NCBI GenBank assembly: GCA_004557405.1
Contig: SFDZ01000032.1
Coordinates: forward strand, 1 to 27,168
Direction of reading: 5' to 3'
DNA: 27,168 nt
Source of the DNA: Bacteroidales bacterium
GTDB lineage: Bacteria > Bacteroidota > Bacteroidia > Bacteroidales > Paludibacteraceae
Shown here: positions 22,234-27,168 of the stretch, in pieces
Layout: every line of letters begins with the position of its first letter
Position numbering within the stretch: position 1 is the stretch's first letter
Notes under the pieces: generated by a model
What the model saw: only the letters and a program-made list of their open reading frames with translations
Told to the model about the DNA's origin: nothing
Databases searched by the model: none
Translations under genes and position numbers: made by a program

Positions 22234-23994
22234 ATGTATAACATTTTGCAATTAGAGGAAAAATCGCAAGAGGAACTCTTGGCGATAGCCAAAGAATTGG
22301 CCATAAAGAAGGCTGACGCACTTGATGCACAGCAACTGAAATATGCCATTTTAGACCAGCAAGCCATATCGAAAGCCGAGCAAGCCGCACAAAATCAGCA
22401 GCCACGCAAACGGCAACGTATAGGAGCGCAGCGTAAGGCTGTGGCGGCAGCAAGTGCCGTGGTCGAAACCGCCGGCGACAATGCACAAGAAGTGAAGGTA
22501 GTGCTGAACAATCCGAACAAACAACAGCCGCAAAAGAAAAAAAACAATAAAAATAACAAAAAAACGCCGGCCATCGAACCCGTTTCTGATCCGACGGCTC
22601 CGAAAATCGAAGTGCCTGTGGCAGACAAACCGTCGAAGAAGGCGCAACCGAAGAAACCTGCCACGAAGCCCGAAATAGTGTCGGCGCCCACCGAGGCAAC
22701 GGTTGCTGTCGCTCCCGCACCGACGACACCACAGCCGGCGATGCCCGAAACTGTGTCGAACGACACATCGACCGACGAAACCGAAAAACCACAGACGCCT
22801 CAGAATAATCGCCCCAAAAACAATCCGAATGGTCGCAACAGCGCCCTCGATAGTAACGAAAAACCATACGAGTTCGACGATATACTTATTGGCACGGGCG
22901 TGTTGGAAATCATGCCCGACGGCTATGGATTTTTGCGCTCGGCCGATTATGATTATTTGTCGTCGCCCGACGATATTTATGTGTCGCAATCGCAGATAAA
23001 ACTCTTTGGCCTGAAAACCGGCGATACGGTCGAGGGCCCGATTCGTCCACCCAAAGAGGGCGAAAAGTATTTCCCGTTGGTGCGGGTTACAAAAATCAAT
23101 GGTTTTGCGCCCGAACTTGTGCGCGATCGTGTGCCGTTTGAGCATCTGACGCCGTTGTTCCCCGACGAAAAATTTAAGTTGACAACCGGCAAAAATGATT
23201 CCATATCGGTGCGCATCGTCGATATGTTTGCACCCATCGGCAAGGGACAACGCGGACTGATTGTGGCACAGCCAAAAACCGGTAAAACGGTGTTGCTCAA
23301 AGAGTTGGCTAACGCTATTTTGGCCAATAATCCGGAAGTGTACATGATAATTTTGTTGATTGACGAACGTCCCGAAGAGGTAACGGATATGGCGCGCAGT
23401 GTCAATGCCGAAGTGATTGCTTCGACGTTCGACGAGTCGGCCGACCATCATGTGAAAGTGGCGAGCATGGTACACGAAAAAGCCAAACGTTTGGCCGAAT
23501 GCGGCCACGATGTGGTGATATTGTTGGATTCGATAACACGCTTGGCGCGCGCTTACAATACGGCTCAACCGGCTTCGGGCAAAGTGCTGTCGGGCGGTGT
23601 CGATGCAAATGCGCTTCACAAACCGAAACGTTTTTTTGGTGCAGCACGCAATATCGAAAATGGTGGGTCGCTTACCATCATTGCTACGGCGCTGACCGAT
23701 ACCGGTTCGAAAATGGACGATGTCATATTCGAAGAATTCAAAGGCACGGGTAACATGGAGTTGCAACTCGACCGCAAATTGGCCAATAAACGCGTATTCC
23801 CGGCGGTGGATATTATGGCGTCGAGCACGCGCCGCGACGATTTGTTGCAGGATTCATCGACGCTGAATAAAATGTGGATATTGCGGAAATATCTGGCCGA
23901 TATGAACTCGATGGAGGCGATGGAATTCTTGAAAAGCCGACTCGAACGCACCGATAACAACGAAGAATTTCTGATTTCGATGAATGACGAATAA
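22234..23994 (+). CDS. rho: Transcription termination factor Rho with long disordered insertion
   Basis: The 586-residue ATPase ends transcription by threading RNA through a hexamer. The N-terminal helical domain is MYNILQLEEKSQEELLAIAKELAIKK. Residues about 50-215 are a low-complexity insertion, first rich in Gln, Lys and Asn and later in Pro, Thr and acidic residues. The RNA-binding cold-shock-like domain follows (GVLEIMPDGYGFLRS). The motor domain has Walker A (AQPKTGKTVLL), Walker B (VVILLDSITRLARAYN) and the Q- and R-loop regions. The ATG at 22234 was chosen over 22183 because it starts the conserved domain. In Bacteroides thetaiotaomicron the equivalent disordered insertion is known to drive condensate formation. 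The gene is alone between its promoter and convergent queG. Confidence 0.97.
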   Translation: MYNILQLEEKSQEELLAIAKELAIKKADALDAQQLKYAILDQQAISKAEQAAQNQQPRKRQRIGAQRKAVAAASAVVETAGDNAQEVKVVLNNPNKQQPQKKKNNKNNKKTPAIEPVSDPTAPKIEVPVADKPSKKAQPKKPATKPEIVSAPTEATVAVAPAPTTPQPAMPETVSNDTSTDETEKPQTPQNNRPKNNPNGRNSALDSNEKPYEFDDILIGTGVLEIMPDGYGFLRSADYDYLSSPDDIYVSQSQIKLFGLKTGDTVEGPIRPPKEGEKYFPLVRVTKINGFAPELVRDRVPFEHLTPLFPDEKFKLTTGKNDSISVRIVDMFAPIGKGQRGLIVAQPKTGKTVLLKELANAILANNPEVYMIILLIDERPEEVTDMARSVNAEVIASTFDESADHHVKVASMVHEKAKRLAECGHDVVILLDSITRLARAYNTAQPASGKVLSGGVDANALHKPKRFFGAARNIENGGSLTIIATALTDTGSKMDDVIFEEFKGTGNMELQLDRKLANKRVFPAVDIMASSTRRDDLLQDSSTLNKMWILRKYLADMNSMEAMEFLKSRLERTDNNEEFLISMNDE

Positions 23995-24013
23995 TCGGTT
24001 GATTATTATCTGA

Positions 24014-24934
24014 TTATTTGCTTCCTTGGCAGGTTTTGTTCGCTATAAAATCTGCCATTTCTTTTATTTTTTTGAATCCGGCACGGTACAATGGCGAATT
24101 TCGAAAACGTTTTTTGAACTGCGACGATGAGAGTTGCGCCCAATCCAATTCAAAAAAATCGGTCGGCGGCATCAATTCGGGTGTGTGGTGCGGTGTCGAT
24201 TTTTTGTTCCACGGACAGGCATCGAGGCAGGCATCGCAGCCAAACAGTTGCCGCCCGCATTGCGCCTTTTCGGCGTCGGTCAGTGGCGCGCGCTTTTCGA
24301 TGGTGAGGTACGCAATACAGTGGCGCGCATCCAACGTGTGCGCCTCGACGAGCGCTTTGGTAGGGCAGGCATCCAAACATTTGGTGCAGTTGCCGCAGCG
24401 GTTTTGGGTCGGTGCGTCGCAGGCTAACGGCAGCGTGGTTATCAGTTCGCCGATAAGTGTGTACGAACCGATGTCGGGATTGATGAGCATGCCGCTTTTG
24501 CCAATCCAGCCGAGGCCGGCGCGTTCTGCCCACCGGCGTTCGAACACCGGCGCACTGTCGCAGCAAATCTGACATCGTTGTGTGGCGCGTGCGTCGATAA
24601 ATTGTTGCAGTTTTCGTAGTTTTTCTTTTACAACAAAATGATAATCAGCACCATACGCGTATTTTGCAATTTGTGGTTGGTCGGCGTTCAGGGTGCGTGG
24701 CGGCGTATAGTTGAGCAATACCACCACCACGGACTGTGCGCCTTCGAATAGTAGTTGCGGGTTGGCGCGTTTGTCGGCATAGTGTTCCATATAGGCCATT
24801 TCGCCATGGAACTGCCGTGTCGTCCATGCCTGCAACTGTGCCGCATCGTCGGGCAGATGGCAGGCTTGTGCAATGCCGCAGGCAGCGAAGCCGAGCCGCA
24901 ACGCTTCTTGTTTTATCTCTGCGGCTGTAATCAA
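24014..24934 (-). CDS. queG: Epoxyqueuosine reductase
   Basis: The 306-residue enzyme does the last step of queuosine synthesis in tRNA, using cobalamin and two [4Fe-4S] clusters. The catalytic Asp is in CQICCDSAPVFERRWAERAGLGWIGK (D126). Cluster ligands are C180, C183, C186, C190 (CGNCTKCLDACP) and C233, C236, C240 (CDACLDACPW) with C206. The conserved start (AAEIKQEALRLGFAACGIA) follows a TTG at 24934, whose TG is shared with the TGA stop of the upstream gene, so TTG is the likely start. The longer upstream extension, from 25132, lies inside the neighbour's coding region and shows no family character. Translational coupling to the thioredoxin-like gene is probable. Confidence 0.93.
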   Translation of the reverse strand: MITAAEIKQEALRLGFAACGIAQACHLPDDAAQLQAWTTRQFHGEMAYMEHYADKRANPQLLFEGAQSVVVVLLNYTPPRTLNADQPQIAKYAYGADYHFVVKEKLRKLQQFIDARATQRCQICCDSAPVFERRWAERAGLGWIGKSGMLINPDIGSYTLIGELITTLPLACDAPTQNRCGNCTKCLDACPTKALVEAHTLDARHCIAYLTIEKRAPLTDAEKAQCGRQLFGCDACLDACPWNKKSTPHHTPELMPPTDFFELDWAQLSSSQFKKRFRNSPLYRAGFKKIKEMADFIANKTCQGSK

Positions 24935-26046
24935 GGTTTGGCGAGTTGGCGTTCGATGGATTGTGGCAGATTGTCGGCATTCAAATCTTTGCCGGCAACG
25001 ATGTCGCCGTTGCGGTCGATGAGAAACCACGCCGGAATGCTCTGTATGTTGTAAGACAGCAGATATTTGCAGTTTGGCGCATTTTTGTCGCGCACACAAA
25101 CCCAAGGAATGCTGCGTGTTTGTTCCAACCAAAACAACTTGTTTTCGTCGAGCGATATCTGATAAATTTCGAAACCGGCATGGTGGTACGCATTGTATAG
25201 TTCGCGCAAAAAGAGCGTGTGTGTGGCGGCTTGTTCGAGCGCGTAGGCCGAAAAATCGACAAGTACGACCTTGCCTTTCAACGACGACAGTTTGACATTT
25301 TCGCCCAAGCGGTTTGGCAATTCGATGTCGATGGCGCCGATGAGTTTGGCCTCGGTGTCGATGATGTTTTGCGCGCTCATGGCTTCGAGAACAAGGCGCT
25401 CGAGGCGTTTCGTGCGTGGGTTGTCGGGCATGAACACCTTGTAGGCAGTAGCCACGGCACCGATGTAACTGCGGTCGAGCCGATTGCCTATTTGAAACAA
25501 CTGAATGCCGTTAACCATTTGATTGATAGCGTAGTAGGCTGCTGTCGAGCGCGTGTCGGCCATGATTATTTGTCGGGCTGACGTTTTGTGTTGCTCTATC
25601 AGTGCGGTTATTTCGTCGTTGTTCCATGTGTTGTTGGCGCGTGCCGTATTGACGGCTTTTTGCAGGGCGAAACCCGAATTGCGCAACTGTTGTATGCGTT
25701 CGGAGTTGACGGAGTTAGTTACGGTGTAGTTGGTGGCAAATTTGTTTTTTTGCCCGTTGATGGCGATGGTTTCGCACGAATCGACGGCAAACAAGATACT
25801 TTCGGTGCCGATGCGTAAGCGATAAAATTCGGGGAATGCCGGTTGCTCGGCCTTGAACGTGAAGTCTCCGTCGTTGGACAACAGTTTGTAATCGAGCGTT
25901 TTAACAGCCGAGTCGGTAACTTGTTCGAGGTACAGTGTGTCGCCACCGGCAGCAGCGATAGTGCCTTCGACAGTGAAATGTGGTGCGCGATGACAGGCGT
26001 TGAAAATAAACAAAGTGCTGATTATAAGTAAATTGTATTTTTTCAT
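24931..26046 (-). CDS. DUF4369-thioredoxin-like lipoprotein lacking the CxxC motif
   Basis: The 371-residue protein has a lipoprotein signal, MKKYNLLIISTLFIFNAC, with lipidated C18. An N-terminal DUF4369-type beta domain covers about 20-115 (FTVEGTIAAAGGDTLYLEQ). A helical middle part follows. The last 135 residues are a thioredoxin/TlpA-like fold: LGENVKLSSLKGKVVLVDFSAYALEQAATH. In active TlpA-type reductases this point reads WASWCGPC; here it is SAYALEQAA, so both redox cysteines are missing. The distal cis-Pro site (YNIQSIPAWFLIDRNGDIV) is kept. The fold is therefore present but disulfide exchange is unlikely; a binding or scaffold role is possible. It starts 15 bases after the CYTH gene and overlaps queG. 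Confidence 0.85.
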   Translation of the reverse strand: MKKYNLLIISTLFIFNACHRAPHFTVEGTIAAAGGDTLYLEQVTDSAVKTLDYKLLSNDGDFTFKAEQPAFPEFYRLRIGTESILFAVDSCETIAINGQKNKFATNYTVTNSVNSERIQQLRNSGFALQKAVNTARANNTWNNDEITALIEQHKTSARQIIMADTRSTAAYYAINQMVNGIQLFQIGNRLDRSYIGAVATAYKVFMPDNPRTKRLERLVLEAMSAQNIIDTEAKLIGAIDIELPNRLGENVKLSSLKGKVVLVDFSAYALEQAATHTLFLRELYNAYHHAGFEIYQISLDENKLFWLEQTRSIPWVCVRDKNAPNCKYLLSYNIQSIPAWFLIDRNGDIVAGKDLNADNLPQSIERQLAKP

Positions 26047-26061
26047 AGTGTTTGTTGTTGA

Positions 26062-26526
26062 TTACCAATTTTTATAAGGATTGTTTATGAGGTTTGCATT
26101 GTAGTAGCGCGGGTCGTCGGTAACCTCCGTGCCTACGAACGCAGGTTTTTCGAACGGAGTGTCAATGGCCGGCAATTCCAACTCGGCGACGACCAAACCT
26201 TCGTTTTCGCCGTGAAATTCGTCTATTTCCCAGCACAGATTGTCCACCGGATAGCGGTATCGCGTTTTGTCGATGATGGGTTGTTGGCACAGCAACTTGA
26301 GCATAGTCTCGGCGTCGGCAGTCGGAATTTCGTATTCAAATTCGTGTCGTGCAAATCCCACGGCTTCGTCCTTTATGGTCAAAAAAGCCCGATTGCCGTA
26401 TATGCGCACACGCACAATGCGTGTTTTGTCGTTGCAAATGTAACCTTGCACAATGCGTGTGCCTGTGGCAGTGCGTTTGTAGTCGTTGCCGACGACGCGA
26501 AATTTGCGTTCTATCTCTATGCCCAT
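26062..26526 (-). CDS. CYTH domain protein (inorganic triphosphatase-like)
   Basis: The 154-residue protein starts MGIEIERKFRVVG. E4, E6 and K8 form the ExExK signature of CYTH tunnel enzymes, which bind triphosphate and two metal ions. Alternating charged strands follow (RIVRVRIYGNRAFLTIK, EFEYEIP, RYRYPVDNLCWEIDEFHG, LVVAELELP), as expected for the eight-strand barrel. Bacterial stand-alone members mostly hydrolyse inorganic triphosphate, though some are adenylate cyclases; the substrate here is not proven. The ATG at 26526 was chosen because it opens the signature; the frame extends upstream through the promoter and tRNA region with no sense. It heads the unit with the lipoprotein and queG. 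Confidence 0.9.
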   Translation of the reverse strand: MGIEIERKFRVVGNDYKRTATGTRIVQGYICNDKTRIVRVRIYGNRAFLTIKDEAVGFARHEFEYEIPTADAETMLKLLCQQPIIDKTRYRYPVDNLCWEIDEFHGENEGLVVAELELPAIDTPFEKPAFVGTEVTDDPRYYNANLINNPYKNW

Positions 26527-26558
26527 ATTCGTTTGGTTTGATGCCTGTTTTTCGTCTG

Positions 26559-26566
26559 CAAAGATA
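26559..26566 (-). promoter_or_regulatory. Promoter core for the CYTH-lipoprotein-queG unit
   Basis: TATCTTTG on the minus strand matches TAnnTTTG, and TTTC lies at the -33 position, 19 bases further upstream. It ends 32 bases before the CYTH ATG and is back-to-back with the tRNA promoter. Confidence 0.6.
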
Positions 26567-26615
26567 CTCGATTTTTGTCGAATATGAAATTTAACAACAA
26601 AAAAATGCGAAAAAA

Positions 26616-26647
26616 TTTGGTCGGTAACAAAAAAAGTCGTACCTTTG
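26616..26647 (+). promoter_or_regulatory. Promoter of tRNA-Gln
   Basis: TTTG (26616-26619) and TACCTTTG (26640-26647) are 20 bases apart, an excellent Bacteroidota promoter 30 bases before the tRNA. Confidence 0.75.
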
Positions 26648-26677
26648 CACCGCAAAACCGATATGGTGTTGTGGTAT

Positions 26678-26749
26678 TGCCTAATAGTATAATGGCTAGT
26701 ACACCGGTTTTTGGTACCGAGGATCCTGGTTCGATTCCGGGTTAGGCAA
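26678..26749 (+). tRNA. tRNA-Gln (anticodon TTG)
   Basis: A 72-base cloverleaf is visible. The acceptor stem is TGCCTAA with TTAGGCA (7 bp), and the discriminator base is A. The D arm is GTAT-GTAC with TGG in the loop. The anticodon stem is CCGGT with ACCGA; four pairs form and the outermost is C-A. The loop TTTTGGT gives anticodon TTG after T33. The T arm is CCTGG-TTCGATT-CCGGG. The CCA end is not encoded. A terminator follows. Confidence 0.93.
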
Positions 26750-26759
26750 CAGCTTAGCA

Positions 26760-26797
26760 AGCGAAGCGATTGATTTTCAGTCGTTTCGCTTTTTTTT
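26760..26797 (+). terminator. Intrinsic terminator of tRNA-Gln
   Basis: AGCGAA (26760-26765) pairs with TTCGCT (26785-26790), and CGATTG pairs with CAGTCG further in, around a TTTT loop. T residues follow from 26790 to 26797. It starts 11 bases after the tRNA. Confidence 0.88.
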
Positions 26798-26920
26798 ATT
26801 GTCAACAGGTTGTCAGCGGAAATTTATTTTATGCCATAAACACAAATAAACACACGCAAACATAAACCGACAATATAAAAACCACCAAATCCCATCAAAT
26901 CGCATCATCGCCCCTTGGCA

Positions 26921-27168
26921 ATGCCGTTGCACTATCAGTGGAAGGTTGAAACCATCAACAAGCACATCGATAATATTCTGAAGGAAGCCCCAATCAAGTT
27001 GCAGATTTCGGTCAAGGTTTCTGATGCCGACAGGAAGACGATTCAAGACATACTCAACAAACAATATCTATGGATGACCACTCAGATGCAGAAGCATATC
27101 CGTGAGGTCAATCAAATGTTTTATGAAGAACGTAGAAGGGTTCAGGAAAGGTACAAGGAGTACGACGG
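26921..27168 (+). CDS. Unrecognised protein, N-terminus only (runs off right edge)
   Basis: From ATG 26921 the frame stays open to the edge (82 full codons). It begins MPLHYQWKVETINKHIDNIL and later reads MTTQMQKHIREVNQMFYEE and RRRVQERYKEYD. The sequence is strongly helical and charged, suggesting a coiled coil, and has no signal peptide. I do not recognise the family. Codon choice differs from the rest of the window: AGG and AGA for Arg, CAG and AAG favoured. No promoter core is seen in the 123 bases between the tRNA terminator and this start. The upstream frame runs back to a stop at 26876-26878 with no better start. It may be the first gene of an inserted element. Confidence 0.6.
   Translation, partial: MPLHYQWKVETINKHIDNILKEAPIKLQISVKVSDADRKTIQDILNKQYLWMTTQMQKHIREVNQMFYEERRRVQERYKEYD

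Noticed and set aside
22351..23766. 471-codon open frame on the minus strand opposite rho
   Set aside because: Antisense shadow of a well-supported gene; rich in Arg, His and Phe with no recognisable protein character.
26813..27064. 83-codon minus-strand frame after tRNA-Gln
   Set aside because: Low-quality composition, and it overlaps a better plus-strand frame from 26921 that stays open to the edge.
1..27168. CRISPR arrays, insertion sequences or transposase genes
   Set aside because: No regularly spaced repeats and no transposase or integrase frame were found on reading both strands.

Overview
The window looks like a chromosomal segment of a Bacteroidales bacterium (phylum Bacteroidota). 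The evidence is the Bacteroidota-type promoter core TAnnTTTG in front of many genes, the near absence of Shine-Dalgarno sequences, a PorD/DUF4835 gene between coaB and recN, a DUF4369-thioredoxin-like lipoprotein, and a Rho factor with a long disordered insertion. Most of the window is ordinary core genome with a fairly balanced base composition. The left end (about 1-3470) and the last 350 bases are visibly richer in A+T.

Region 1 (1-3415, all minus strand) is a peptide natural-product (RiPP) cluster of the CXXX-repeat type. It starts with a roughly 270-base, highly structured leader or small RNA that has its own promoter core and an intrinsic terminator. Next comes an 89-residue precursor whose C-terminal core has a Cys at exactly every fourth residue and whose leader looks like a Tat signal. 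It is followed by a small Trypco2-like protein, a radical SAM/SPASM peptide maturase, a second SPASM-like 'CXXX repeat peptide maturase', and the start of a secreted protein that runs off the left edge. The radical SAM protein keeps its GGEP and SPASM motifs but lacks the N-terminal CX3CX2C segment that binds the catalytic Fe-S cluster.

Region 2 (3475-11281) holds a minus-strand run pheT, NUC1-type nuclease lipoprotein, uracil-DNA-glycosylase-like protein. Divergent from pheT is a hemerythrin-LuxR regulator, which converges on a minus-strand pair: TerB/DnaJ protein, then S41 protease.

Region 3 (11282-18061, plus strand) carries guanine deaminase, a small secreted protein, separate overlapping coaC and coaB genes, porD, recN and a frameshifted AI-2E-type permease. 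Region 4 (18069-23994, plus) carries rpsO, kdtA with an EF-hand membrane protein, and rho, with clear promoters and terminators between them. Region 5 (24014-26566, minus) is CYTH phosphatase-like protein, thioredoxin-like lipoprotein, queG. The right end has tRNA-Gln(TTG), its terminator, and the start of an unrecognised gene with different codon use, possibly the edge of an inserted element.

The most interesting parts are the RiPP cluster with its structured leader RNA and damaged radical SAM enzyme, and the hemerythrin-LuxR sensor. Three lesion-like events (radical SAM in-frame loss, AI-2E frameshifting loss, coaBC split) should be checked against raw reads before a biological reading is given.
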